A stretch of 64,000 nt of DNA from Centrapalus pauciflorus (Eukaryota; Streptophyta; Magnoliopsida; Asterales; Asteraceae), in contig JAANYP010000177.1 of NCBI GenBank assembly GCA_020465985.1, positions 86,543-150,542 of the forward strand. Direction: 5' to 3'. Of the stretch, positions 42,538 through 53,830 are shown piece after piece; position 1 is the first letter of the stretch, and the number at the start of each line of letters is the position of its first letter. The translations under genes and the position numbers were made by a program. Below the pieces are notes generated by a model. The model was not told where the DNA came from. It searched no databases and worked only from the letters and a program-made list of their open reading frames with translations.

Positions 42538-44230
42538 TTTGAAAAATCATTAAAAGCCGAAAGGAAAAATGTTCATTCCTTGGAAAATAAATTAAGACAA
42601 GAACATGATTTAGTATTAGATTTTTCCAAGGATAAGGCATTAGCATTAAGATCAGTTTCTGATTTGCAAGATAAATACAAGGAAATTGAAACTGAGAATC
42701 AAAGCTGAGTAACAATATATATGACTTAAAAGAAAAACTGAAATTATCTGAATTAGAATCATCTAGTTATTCTGTAAAATATCATTCAATCTTTGGTTAA
42801 AGAACAAAGTTATATGAGAAAATTAAATCTTTGGAAGATGAGTTCATTAAAAGAGGTCAAACGGGTCAAACATTTGAATCAACCGAAAGATACCGAATTT
42901 TGTAATTCAAAACAGGTATTGGTTGAACAAATCCTAAATATCTAACAAAAGCTATTTCAACTTCACCAACTCTTTATGATGTTAGATATATGAATTTAGG
43001 ATTGAAAATGGTGTTTTTAAAAGATTCAGATTAGGTAGAATCAGCTGAAGATCAGAAAAGGTTGAGAAACGATAAAATGCAAAATACTTTGGATTATAAC
43101 AAATTAAATAATAGTTATCAAAATTATTGCATTTCAGAAGAGTATATTCAGACATACTCTGACAAAGACTTGTCCGAAAATACTTCTTACACTCAAAAGA
43201 AATATATTACAAACTCAATTCTTGAAAAAGATGAATTCTGATCTAGAATTGAAACTTAAAACTTTTGAGACTGAAAATGAAAGGCTTCAGGCTGAAATTA
43301 AGGATTTAGAAATAAAACTGAAAAACCAGCCTAAAAGCAAAACTCAACCAGATCAGAAACATTCAATTCAACCTGATTCTATCAATTATGAAAAGGAATT
43401 TGATCTGTACATGAACTCTGATTTTAACTCATTGGAGGAAATGTTTGTCAAGATTGATGAATTCATGAAACCACTCAATGACAAACAATTTGATAAACCA
43501 AAAGAACCTGTAAGTATTTTGAAAAGAATACCTACAGATTCTAAGGTTAAATCAATACCTTTTACATAAGGAAAAGGAGAAAACAAAAGTTACTTTTGTT
43601 ACTCCAAAATTCGAAAAAGGTGAATCTTCTTCATCAAAGGTTTCAGCTGAAAAGAAAGCACATGCTTCTCAAGGTAAGAATATTTTTTAGAATAAGGGTA
43701 ATTCTAAATTGACTAATTCTCATTTTTCTGTTATGTCAGATTATATCATGAAAAGTTCATCGAAGAAAGTTTGGAGAAAGAAGTAACAGACAAAGAAAAA
43801 CAAGAGTTTTAGACAAGAGTGGAGAGTGAAAGAGAATTCTGTTACAGATAGGATTAGATCCATAGATAATTATGTCTATAATAAAAATTCTGTTAAATAC
43901 TGTTCTAAGTACTCTCGTGCTGAATTGCTTTCTTTAAATTCATGTCAATTGCCATGTGTTAAATGATAAATATGTGCATAAATCTGATAAGTTTGTATGG
44001 GTTCCAAAGAACAAGGTTCCTACTTTTAAACATCAAAGGGTTCCAAAGAAGAAAATTTCAAAAAAATCAGTTCCAAAACGAACTGTACAAAAATGGATAC
44101 TTAAAAAGACTGTTAATAGGTGGGTTCCAAAGTCAACGATTTTATCTGTTAAAATACCTGACAAACTACCACATGATTTACCAAATTTTAAAGTACCAAC
44201 TATAAGTGGGTACCTCACGTTTTTCTTCAT
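42538..44230 (+). pseudogene. Element C gag-protease spacer, coiled coil
   Basis: Broken frames carry coiled-coil sequence (LKAERKNVHSLENKLRQ; 43222-43569 with LKTFETENERLQAEIKDLEI). A basic stretch at 43956-44237 has repeated WVPK / VPKK motifs (KFVWVPKNKVP, NRWVPKST), usual just before SIRE protease. Many stops. No enzymatic motif. Confidence 0.65.
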
Positions 44231-44246
44231 TTTATAGGTAAATCAT

Positions 44247-44492
44247 GTGTGGTACCTTGACTCCGGGTGTTCCAAGCATATGACCGGACAGAGAGAAACC
44301 CTAACGAAATTTGTTGACAAATTCTGCGGGACGGTAAGATTTGGCAATGATCAATTTTGTCTGATCAAAGGCTATGGGATTCTGGAGTACGACAAAATAA
44401 CAATTCAAAAGGTTTTCTACGTTGATGGTCTTGGACATAATCTGTTCGGTATCGGAAAATTGTGCGATAAAGGGTTAGAAGTCAAAGGCTAA
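44247..44492 (+). pseudogene. Element C protease
   Basis: WYLDSGCSKHMTGQ holds the catalytic Asp. KVFYVDGLGHNLFGIGKLCD is the usual end of the copia protease. A stop at 44490-44492 follows and the link to integrase is frameshifted. Confidence 0.82.
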
Positions 44493-44553
44493 TAGGTGTA
44501 GCATTAGATCTGGGTAAGGGAAGGAAATCCTCGCTGGTAATAGGAAAACAAAT

Positions 44554-45392
44554 TTGTACTCCACAGATTTAGCCAACATTAATCTGAAGAAAGATGTTTG
44601 CTTACTGTCAAAGGCAACATCTAAAGTATCATGGTTGTGGCATCACCGTCTATCCCATTTGAACTTAAAAGAACTGACCAGTCTTGCAAAAGGTGGTTTA
44701 GTCAAAGGGTTACCAACTCTCCGATTTCAGAAGGAGCAGCTGTGTGCCGCTTATGAAAAAGGGAAGATGGTGAGAGTTTCTCACAAGTTAAAATTCGAAC
44801 ATTCTTCAACTAGGGCTTTAGAGCTACTCCATATGGACTTGTGCGGACCTATGCGGGTACAGAGTATAAATAAGAAAAGATATGTGTTGGTCATAGTCGA
44901 TGACTATTCAAGATACACATGGGTATTCTTCCTGAGATCCAAGTCTGATGCTACCGAGATCACTATTGACTTCATTCTCAAAATTCAAGTTAAGTTCCAG
45001 CTATCGGTTCAGACCATTAGATCTGATAATGGTACAGAATTCAAGAACAAGTCACTCGAGACATTTCTGAGTTTTGTTGGGATAACTCATCAATTTTCGG
45101 CAGCTCGTACTCCACATCAAAACGTAGTAGTTGAAAGACGAAACCGTACTCTTGTGGAAACCACTAGGACGATGATTGCTTACTCATATTTGTCGTTATT
45201 CCTCTAGGCTGAAGCTGTAGCAACTGCGTGCTTTACCCAGAACAGATCGATCATCAATAAAAGATTCTGAAAGACTCCATACGAACTGATTAATAAATGA
45301 GTTCCTAATGTTAAATTTTTCCATGTTTTTGGATGCAAGTGTTTTATCCTGAATGACAAAGCGAAGGCATATTCATTGTACACGCCAAAGAA
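44554..45392 (+). pseudogene. Element C integrase, one zinc ligand changed
   Basis: The open part ends at 45207; similarity continues to about 45390 (TPYELINK, FHVFGCKCFILND) with stops. Zinc-binding region: LWHHRLSHLNLKEL and LCAAYEKGKM, where Tyr replaces the second Cys of the usual CxxC. Core: D (LLHMDLCGPM), D (TIRSDNGTEFKN), E (NVVVERRNRTLVETTRTM). Catalytic residues remain but the frame is broken. Confidence 0.82.
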
Positions 45393-45395
45393 TTT

Positions 45396-45851
45396 GTGGC
45401 TTTCCGAGTCAACAATAAGCGTACGAAGACTGTCAACGAGAGCGTAAACGTAAAATTCGACGAAGGAATTGTAATGGCTTCTGAATATGCCAGTTCAGGA
45501 CCCAAACATAAACAGCCGACTTTAGTGAAGTCACTGGAGCAGAAAGATGAAATGAATGATCTTAATAAACTTTTTGACAATTTTTATGAAGACTACTTTG
45601 AAAAGACCAAATCTAATGTTCCAATTTTGGTTCCTAACAGGAATACTGAAGATCTGGTCGTAGTCTCTGATCATTCGCATCAACCAATTTCTGAAGATAC
45701 TGGAGAGTTTTCAACGACCGATGTACACATACCTGTTGATTGTGTACAACCAATTCAAGCTCCAGAATCTTTTGAAACTCTCTTGAATTCTGAAAATTCA
45801 GAAACCCCCACATCAGTTGATATCCCATCAACATCTGAAACAAATCCCTGA
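45396..45851 (+). pseudogene. Element C INT-RT linker
   Basis: 151 open codons without an enzymatic motif. It starts with integrase-tail-like sequence, then an acidic and Ser/Thr/Pro-rich stretch (NRNTEDLVVVSDHSHQPISE). This linker is variable in copia elements. Confidence 0.6.
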
Positions 45852-45866
45852 ATTCCCTACTTAGAC

Positions 45867-46730
45867 TTGAATCACAATCAAGACCAACTTCAACCTTACC
45901 CTCATACGTTCAAATGGACAAGGGATCATCCACCAGAAAACATAATTGGTGATCCCTCTGCCTCAGTAAAAACCCGGAGAGCTACCGTGAAAGAATGTCT
46001 CTTCTTAAATTTTTTGAGCAAGATCAAGCCAAAGACGGTGAAAGAAGTTCTTCTGGATGCAGACTGGATTGTAGTTACACAAGAAGAACTCAATCAGTTT
46101 AAAAGGTTGAAGGTATGGAGATTGGTGGAAAGACCAAAGGACAAGTCTATCATTGGCACGAAGTGGATCTTCAAGAACAAGAAAGATGAACACGGAGTCA
46201 TCATTTGAAACAAAGCTCGCCTCATAGCCAAAGGATATAGCCAGCAGGAAGGAATCGATTATGATGAAACTTTTGCCCCCGTTTCCAGGATTGAAGCAAT
46301 TAGAATGTTTTTAGCATTTATTGAACATAAAACTTTTACTGTATATCAATTGGATGTAAAAACTACGTTTTTAAATGGGGAGTTAAATGATGAAGTATAT
46401 ACATATCAGCTCAAAGGTTTTACTGATCCTTCGAAACCTGATCATGTATATATTTTAGACAAATCACTATATGGCCTTAAACAAGCACCCCGAGCTTGGT
46501 ATGATGCCCTTTCAAATTATCTGTTGAAATGTGGCTTCAACAAAGGTGCAGTGGATTCTACCCTATTTATTAAACATTAGGGACCCGATATCATAGTTAT
46601 TCAGATATATGTGGATGATATAATATTTGGGTCCACAAATACTGAGTTTTGCAAAAAGTTTGCATTTTTAATGTCCAAAAAGTTTGAAATGAGCATGATG
46701 GGATAAATAAACTTTTTCTTGGGTCTACAA
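45867..46730 (+). pseudogene. Element C reverse transcriptase
   Basis: Contains FKWTRDHPPENIIGDPS, WIFKNKKDEHGVI, stop at 46206-46208, KARLIAKGYSQQEGIDYDET, VYQLDVKTTFLNGELNDEVY, YGLKQAPRAWYDALSNYLLK, a stop at 46578-46580, and the active-site box QIYVDDIIFGS. The domain is full length, unlike that of element G, but has at least three stops. Confidence 0.85.
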
Positions 46731-47547
46731 GTAAAACAACTGAGTGATGGCATTTTCACAATCAGTCAAAATACATTCAAGACATGTTAAAGAAATTTAA
46801 CATGGTCAATAGTAAACCCATGAAAACTCCCATGGCTACGGATTCTAAATCTAAACTCGATGAGACATCTCAGGGAAATCTATTGCTCATTATCGAGGGA
46901 AAATTGTGTCATTAATGTACTTAACTGCCAGTAGAACGGATATTATGTTTGCTACATGTGTCTGTTCTAGATATCAGGCACATCCAAAAGAATCACATTT
47001 GGCTGCTGCCGAATGAATATTAAGATATCTGAAGGGAACTCCAAATTTAGGTTTGCGGTATCCCGGGGAATCATCTTTTACATTAACTAGCCTTCTCTGA
47101 TGCTAATCATGCAGGTGATAAAATGGATCAGAAAAGCACATCAAGAGCAGTACAATTTCTTGGTGACAAACCTGTCTGTTGGTCATCCAAAAAGCAACAT
47201 TGTGTGTCACTATCAACAGCAGAAGCTGAATACGTTGCAGTATCATCGTGTTGTTCATAAGTGTTGTGGATGAAGAGCCAACTGAGAAACTACAGATTTA
47301 CACCTCAAAAGATTCTCATATGTTGTGATTCTCAAAGTGCAATTGCACTTGCTTCCTATCCGGTGCGACACTCAAAACAAAGCACATTGATATCCGATAT
47401 CATTTCATAAAAGATCATGTAGAAAATGGTAACGTAGAATTATATTTCCTACCAACTGAATATCAACTAGCTGATCTGTTTACCAAAGCATTATATGAAA
47501 AACGCTTTAATTTTTTGGTATACAAATTGGGTATGTTGAATCGTTAG
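46731..47547 (+). pseudogene. Element C RT tail and RNase H
   Basis: Readable pieces include FFLGLQVKQLSDGIFTISQ, TAEAEYVAVSSCC and ADLFTKALYEKRFNFLVYKL before the stop at 47545-47547. Frameshifts and stops break it into short runs. This is the normal end of copia pol. Confidence 0.75.
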
Positions 47548-47683
47548 ATTTAAACATTCAGTTATTACCCAATATAATTTTAATTTTACACTTTTTTTTA
47601 CTTGATTTAAATTGTTGTTAATCTCATGTGATTTAAAACTTTTAATTTTTTTTAGATTTAACATAATCGGATTGTCATGTGTA

Positions 47684-47849
47684 GGGGGAGCTAACAGGAT
47701 ATTTTAATCTGATAATTGTTTAGAATGAAAATTTTTATATGATATTTTGAATATCTGATAATTTTTTATCTGATAAATTGCAGGGGGAGCAGACATAAAT
47801 AGTGATATACATTCGAGGGGGAGCTTAAATGCAAAATTCAATGGGGAGC
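47684..47849 (+). other. Multiple polypurine tracts behind pol of element C
   Basis: AGGGGGAGC-type tracts occur at about 47683, 47782 and 47815, and ATGGGGAGC at 47841. Repeated purine tracts behind pol are a known mark of Sireviruses. The stretch 47850-48029 is AT-rich and holds nothing else. Confidence 0.75.
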
Positions 47850-48029
47850 AACTATATTAGTACATTAATTTTTTTTTTAATTTTTTGTGATCTTCAAATT
47901 TTTTAGTTGTTAAAATTTTTTAGGTTTTTTTTGTGTGGCTTATTTTTTTAAATGGGCTTAAAAAGTTAAAAGTGAGAGAATGAGTTTCAAAGTTTAAAAA
48001 TGGGCCGATTTCAAAATTTGAAATTTTAG

Positions 48030-49436
48030 TATAAATTTGAATTTTGAATTCAAATTTCAATTTTCCAAAAACCAACTACTGTTCACCGTCTCTTTCAAAC
48101 TTCTCTCAACATTGCTTCATCAAGAAGCAAAGTTGGATTTCGATTTCAGAACCGAAATTTGAAAGTCTTATTATGTTTTTCTTCATAGTTGTAATTTTTC
48201 AGTTTATTGTTCGAGTTTTATGTGAATTGTGTTTAGCTATTTGTCGGTATGTGTAATTCTGGTAGTGTTATTTGGTGTTTGTAACTGAAAGTGTGTAACT
48301 GTTTATAATGATAAGATGAACTTAAATTTCAAATTTCAAGTCCAATATCAAAACACACGACATGGAATTTGAGTTTGAAATCTAAAAGTTCTCGAGTTCT
48401 TGAAGGTTCTGTAAAATTGATTTTTAATGAACCAAATGTTGTAAACTTCAGGGAATGGAAGTTGGTTAAAATGATTTTTCGAGTAGGGACATGTAAAATG
48501 TTTAAGCCAAAATGTCCCTGAAATAATTTTTGATAAATTCAGTGTCGTTTCAGACTAAGAAAAGGTTTTAAGTTCAAACTCGATCAAAGATGTTGATCGA
48601 TAAAATTTTCTTTTTGATCGAGTTGGACAACAAGGCTTTCATCTAAACATTTTGTTTTAATCGAGTTTGAAAGCATTAGGACTTCAAAAATTTTAAATTC
48701 TTCAAACTCGGTTCAAACATTGACCGAGAAAAATCTTTCTTTAACCGAGTTGGACTACTTAGTGTTCAAAAAATTTTCTGTTTCATTCAAGTTGATTCAA
48801 TGACTTATCCGAGAAATTCCTTCTTTCATGCGAATTGGTTCACAAGTCATTCGAGATAGTTTTCATACGTTTCAAGTTGGTCAAGAAGTCATTCGAGAAA
48901 TTGTAACTTCTATCAAGTTGTTTCAAAGGTCATTCGAAAAAGTTCAAAGAACAATTTGACTTTATAGTAACTTTACTCGAGAAAAATCATGTTTGATCCG
49001 AGTTTGTCATTAGTTCATCCAAGTTGACTTGTATTTGATTCGAGTTTATCTCTTAGTCAACCGAGTTTGTATAAGGGTCATTCGAGTTGGGTTTCATATC
49101 ATCCGAGAAAGTTGTAGACTCATTCGAGTTTATTCTTTCTTAATTCGAGTTTCAAGCCAAAATTTTTCTAAGTGTGGTGGAATTTTAATTTTTCAGAGAA
49201 TTTTGACATTATTCATGAAATTTTTAAAATCCGTGTTTTATTAACATTGGTCTCTTAACGATTGACTTTGTGGTCCTAATAATAATATTTTATTATTATT
49301 GTCTGGAATCCCGATCCTTTAAACAAAAAAACACATATTTTTCTAATTTCTCGTTAAATGTTTTATTTTTCTATCTGCAGTATTAAATTTGTTTACCTGA
49401 CATTTCTAACATGTTTGTTATATTTACAGGAAACAC
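48030..49436 (+). promoter_or_regulatory. Candidate promoter, leader exon and intron for the extra ORF of element C
   Basis: A TATAAAT box lies at 48030-48036. A leader-like stretch follows to a 5' splice-like site, GTCG|GTATGTG, at 48246/48247. A 3' splice-like site, TATATTTACAG, ends at 49429, eight bases before the ATG at 49437. The 1183-bp intron-like part contains a cluster of TCGAGTT motifs (about 48590-49160), nine exact and many degenerate. Sites are seen; use is inferred. Confidence 0.42.
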
Positions 49437-51394
49437 ATGGCATCCCAAGCCCCCACCCAAAATTCTAGTTCCTCAAAATCTCATTCATCTTCTAATCATA
49501 CACTGGTTTCTAAACCAGTTAAATCAGCTTTCGCTACCCGACCATCTCCTTCATCACCAATACCTGAAACTCAATTGGTCAAATCTAAGTATTGCCTATC
49601 CCTTCTTGATAATAATCATAGATTTGATCCCAGTGTCATTAAAGTGAGTCATCCTATTATTGTTGAAATCCTTAAAGGTCACCCTCTTGGGTATCTTTTG
49701 AAATACAAACCTTTCATTCCTCTAGTATATCTAAACCAATTCTGGCATACCATAAAATTTGTGCCTGCTGAAGGAGATCACCATTTTAAAGTCAAAATTG
49801 ATCAATTCAAGGCCAAAATAACTTTAGCCAGACTCCATCATAATTTGTTCCTACCAAGACGGATTGATACAGTGAACTTCCCAGAACTGGCAGACTTTGA
49901 AGATTTTTTTCTGATGAGGAATTATGTCATGATCTAATATGCCTGGGCTACTCCAAACCCTTGCCAAAAAGTTCAAAGTTTCATCAAAATGGTTTGAATG
50001 GAGAGTGGTATACCTGTTTGGGATCATCAACAGGTGTATGACCTCCAAACATACATGCATAGACAGAGGAATCATCCATTGCTTAAGGCTCTTTCATGGT
50101 ATTGCCTTCAACAAACATTATGATTATGCACAATGCATATGGGAAGACCTGAAGGAAGTTGTATTGGCTAAGACAACCAATAGAGCAATGAAGTTTGTGC
50201 CACTTCAAAGGTTTATTCAAATTTTGATTAGAGGACTTCTAAGGGCTAATGAGAAAATAACGAAGAGATCTAATGCTCGAAATTGCCCGGATTACGTGAT
50301 GATGAGCCTTCATAGTGTTCAAGATGCACCTAATGCCAATGTTATGCCAATTCCAGAATCATTTCTTAAATATGCTGATCAAGAGGCTGAGAGTGTTAGA
50401 CTGTATCGTATAGATCATGCTCCTATAGAAACCCAAGAATCTGGTTTTCTTACCGAAGGAGTTTTAGGTGAGCAGGAACATCAACAAGGGGATGATGTTC
50501 AGGGAAGCCAACCTGAGATTGATGATGACGATGATGATGACGATGATGAGAATAATGATGATAATTTGGGAGGTGCTGGAATGATTGAAATATCTCAACC
50601 AAAAATAGATATTGTTGAGATTGCCAGGGTGAGTGTTAGGGAGATCCCAAGCCTAGAAAGCCGGGATGAAACCACATCTACTGTTAGCTCTCATGAGAGA
50701 GTTAGCATTGAAATAGTCAGTACCCCACTGACAACTGCACACCCCACCAGCTACTCACCTTCTTCTCAACAAGAAGGTGTTTCAATTTCACACCGGGAAT
50801 TTTCACATGATTTATCCTGGTATCCTTTGGATACTATGGATATTGAACAAAGTACACAGCCGCCCAACTGTACAATTTCTAATGCACAAGTCATAGCTCC
50901 TATACAATTTAGGACACTTGAGCCGACTCCATCTGTTGGAGTAACTGCAGAAGGACTTCATGTCCCTGCCGGAAGAACTACAGTGTCGAAAGCATTTGTT
51001 GCTCCGTCACTTGAAATAGTTGGAAGTCCCGTCAGAGCTACCACTTTGCCATCTCTGAGCACCGGTCACACAAAAGTTCTTTTCACAAGTTCTACTGTTG
51101 TGTCAACTGGAAGTCTAGGTGACCTAGTGGTTAGAATGTCACCCTTTGTTACTGAAGATAAACTCAATGAATCCATTGGTGGAGTTACAACACATATGAC
51201 CAATCAATATTCTGAGATGATGGCACAAATGATTAATATTCAAAAGTTATTGAAAGGAAAATATGTTGCTGAAGGTGTCAAAGAAAAAGATCCACAGGAC
51301 TCCATTAATGAGCTGAGAGAATTTCGTTATGATCAATTTGCTGAGATGATGGAGAAGATGGTTGGTCTGGAAAATACTGTTGTTAGTGCTTTAG
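49437..51394 (+). pseudogene. Extra ORF of element C (Sirevirus env-position ORF), truncated
   Basis: The ATG at 49437 starts a frame open to 49937; a frameshift there leads to the frame 49939-51394. N-terminal conserved block (residues about 60-165): KYKPFIPLVYLNQFWHTIKF, then KVKIDQFKAKITLARLHHNL. It is followed by an Asp-rich run near 50520-50560 and a Ser/Thr-rich part (GSPVRATTLPSLSTGHTK) shared with element F. Then a helical segment (NQYSEMMAQMINIQKLLKG). Gypsy element B interrupts it at 51394. No membrane segment or signal peptide is seen. Function unknown. Confidence 0.72.
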
Positions 51395-52860
51395 TGTAAC
51401 ATCCGGCATAAAATCAGTTTAGCAACTATAACTTAATCAGTATGTATTAGCAAGTTATAACCTAATCAGTGGTCATTAGTAATTAATCAAGGTGATTAAC
51501 AAAGTTCATAAGGAAATTCAACTCAATTAGAAACAATTTCAGCGGTGCGATGAAACCGCAAATTAATTAATCCGATCGATTTATGATATGATGGATTAAT
51601 TCAACTAAGTACATAGTTAAATTAAGATTAGTGACACTAATCATGCATTAACAAACTTACTTAACATTAATTATGCAAGACTAAAACAATTCATTAAACA
51701 AATGCATTCAAAAGTATTTATGAATTTACATAAAAAGGTAAATACAAGAATACATTATAAATACTTTTATAAAAAAAATGAAAATACCCTTGAAATACAT
51801 TGATGTGGTCGGCCCCCTAGGGGGGGTCCTATTATAGAGTTTGACTTATATTATTTATTTACAACACCATACACAATCACCATCATATCTCTTCACTCTT
51901 TCAATTCATCAAGATCTCACACTCAACCTCCATATCCTTCATCATTTCAATCTACTTTTTCCATCTATAAATAAGGGTTCAATTCATCTTCATTTTCACA
52001 TCTTGCTAACAAAAAAACACTCTCTTTTACTCTCTCAAAATCTGGCCACTAGAGGAGCAAGAACACAAAAGTTGCAACTTTTTGTTCTTCAAGTTTTCAA
52101 GAGTTCTTTTGTGCAACCAAATTCAAGATCAGATATTCTATTCATTTTCATTATTATACTTCATCAAAGTAAGTAAATACTAACTTATAACCTCTTATAT
52201 TTATGTTTATATAAGTCTTGCATAATATATATAATCACCAACAACAAAAAGTTTCATAAAAACTCAAGTTTACAAATCACTAGTTTTATTTTAAAGTTTG
52301 TTTCTTCAAATGTGTTTATAAATATATAAATACATAATGTATGTATAAATAATATGAAAACAAGTTATACAAATGTGTTTCATAACCTTTTATACATGTG
52401 GTTTTTGAATAAACAACAAGAATCACAAGTTGTAATACATAACATGGAATTTGTTTTTACAAATTCAAACTCAACTATTGATGTCCATACAAGTCATATT
52501 TTCGCGTAAACCTATTAACTCACCAACAATTCTGTTGACGTATTTTACCCTGTATTTTCAGGTAATTAAGGCACGTGCACTGCACCGGAAGCATTCCAAG
52601 GCTTCCGTTCATTTTGGAGTCACATCATTTTCAAAACCCGAAGATATATTTGCATCATTATTGTTAATTTAATTATGTATTTGAATCTCTGTAACTTGCG
52701 AACTACTCTTCATTTTATTTGGGCTATCTAAAACAATTTTATATTTTTAAGTTATATTAAGGTATTTTTGAAAACGTCCATATACTGGTCGTTCACTTGA
52801 TTATGACTATGCTTCCGTGACGTCACACGTCGTTGCCAACAGGGGTAACGGGGTGTGTCA
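51395..52860 (+). repeat. 5' LTR of gypsy element B (1466 bp)
   Basis: Starts TGTAACATCC and ends GGGGTGTGTCA. TATAAATA lies near 51966. A donor-like CAAA|GTAAGTA at 52168/52169 and acceptor-like TATTTTCAG ending at 52561 enclose 393 bp. The segment TCTTGCATAATATA, CACCAACAACAA is shared with LTR A, proving one family. The ORF at 51841-52176 is chance. Confidence 0.8.
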
Positions 52861-52863
52861 GAT

Positions 52864-52878
52864 TTGTATCAAAGCCAT
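52864..52878 (+). other. Primer binding site remnant of element B
   Basis: TTGTATCAAAGCCATAG follows the LTR end and resembles the initiator tRNA-Met site TGGTATCAGAGCCA with two changes. Confidence 0.6.
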
Positions 52879-52987
52879 AGTTATAATGAACTAGGTTGCA
52901 TTAGTACCCTAGACTATAGCTCCACTTAAGTTTTACTGATTTTATAAAAACATTTTGAAAAAAACTAAACATTAAAAATGGGCCTTA

Positions 52988-53830
52988 ATGACAGAAAACA
53001 TGCCAAGCCACACAATCATTATCCTGTCCGACTCAGAAGAGGAGTACACCCCGACAAGCCGATTGAACACGGAGGTATTCACCAAAAAGGACCCAATTGA
53101 GGAGGAAGACCCATCGGAGGAAGAAGATCCCTCCGATACAGAAGAACCAGTGGAGGAATCCAAGGAGGAACCCATGGAGGAAGACGAATCCTCCAGCGGA
53201 TGGGGAGAACCATCCGGAGAGGACCCACCATCCCTGGTGGCCCCCTCCTACATCCCGTATCACCCTTCGGTCCCATCTCACCGAACTTACCGCCCCCACC
53301 CCAACGGGCCGCTCATGAAGTTCACGGCCCAAAAGCGGGAAATCATGCCGAGACGGGAGTCTATCCCAATCCCGGCTCCTCAGCCAAGCCCACCACAGCA
53401 GCGACGGCCAAACACTCGTAGATGGGGCTGGATGCTCGAGACCCTCCAAGAGTGGTGGCGAGAGGAGGGAATCCCCTCCCAGTTCGAGGTCGGAGGACCA
53501 TCCTCCGCACCAACCCCACCACTCACCCAAGAGCCCGCAGACCAGACAGTGCCCCTACTAGTGGCAAGAGCCACCCGACACGATCTCCAGATCAGGCTGC
53601 TTAAGCAGGAAATCAGGGAAATCACCTCAAGGATTGAGTGTGAGGAGATGCAAAACACAAATATCTACTGGGCAAACCAACACGCCCTCTCGATCCAGCA
53701 AGACGGACTAGACGAACTCCGTCAGCGATTGGCCGAATACGAGGCACACAATGAGGCATTTACGCAACGCCTCAATGCCTTGGAGGAAGAGGAGGAAAGG
53801 GAGGGAACGCCGACTAGGGTTTCTAGAGAG
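52988..53830 (+). CDS. Acidic, coiled-coil leader ORF of element B
   Basis: About 280 codons. N-terminal part acidic (IILSDSEEEYTPTS, then EEEDPSEEEDPSDTEE), then proline-rich (YIPYHPSVPSHRTYRPHPNG), then RRWGWMLETLQEWWREEGIP, then VPLLVARATRHDLQIRLLKQ and a long coiled coil (DGLDELRQRLAEYEAHNEAF). Homologous to 16480-17249 of element A, where it stands before gag. The frame runs on into the MITE-like tail to 54088, but homology ends near 53790-53830. Codons are GC-richer than the surroundings. Function unknown; it has no zinc knuckle or enzyme motif. Confidence 0.65.

Larger units (their letters stand above)
19694..51394 (+). mobile_element. SIRE-type Ty1/copia element C, old, split by element G
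   Basis: Parts in order: LTR remnant (19694-20074), primer site, leader (20091-20989 and 41128-41358), gag, spacer, PR, INT, RT, RH, multiple purine tracts, leader of the extra ORF, and extra ORF (49437-51394). The INT-before-RT order defines copia; the purine tracts and extra ORF indicate the Sirevirus lineage. Element G fills 20990-41127. Gypsy elements cut both ends: A in the 5' LTR and B in the extra ORF. pol is full of stops, so C is dead. Confidence 0.82.

Noticed and set aside
51841..52176. 111-codon ORF on the plus strand
   Set aside because: It lies inside LTR B over its TATA box and leader and has low-complexity composition.
53033..53530. 165-codon minus-strand ORF rich in Trp and Gly
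   Set aside because: It is antisense to the acidic ORF of element B; the odd composition is the complement of Pro/Ser/Glu codons.
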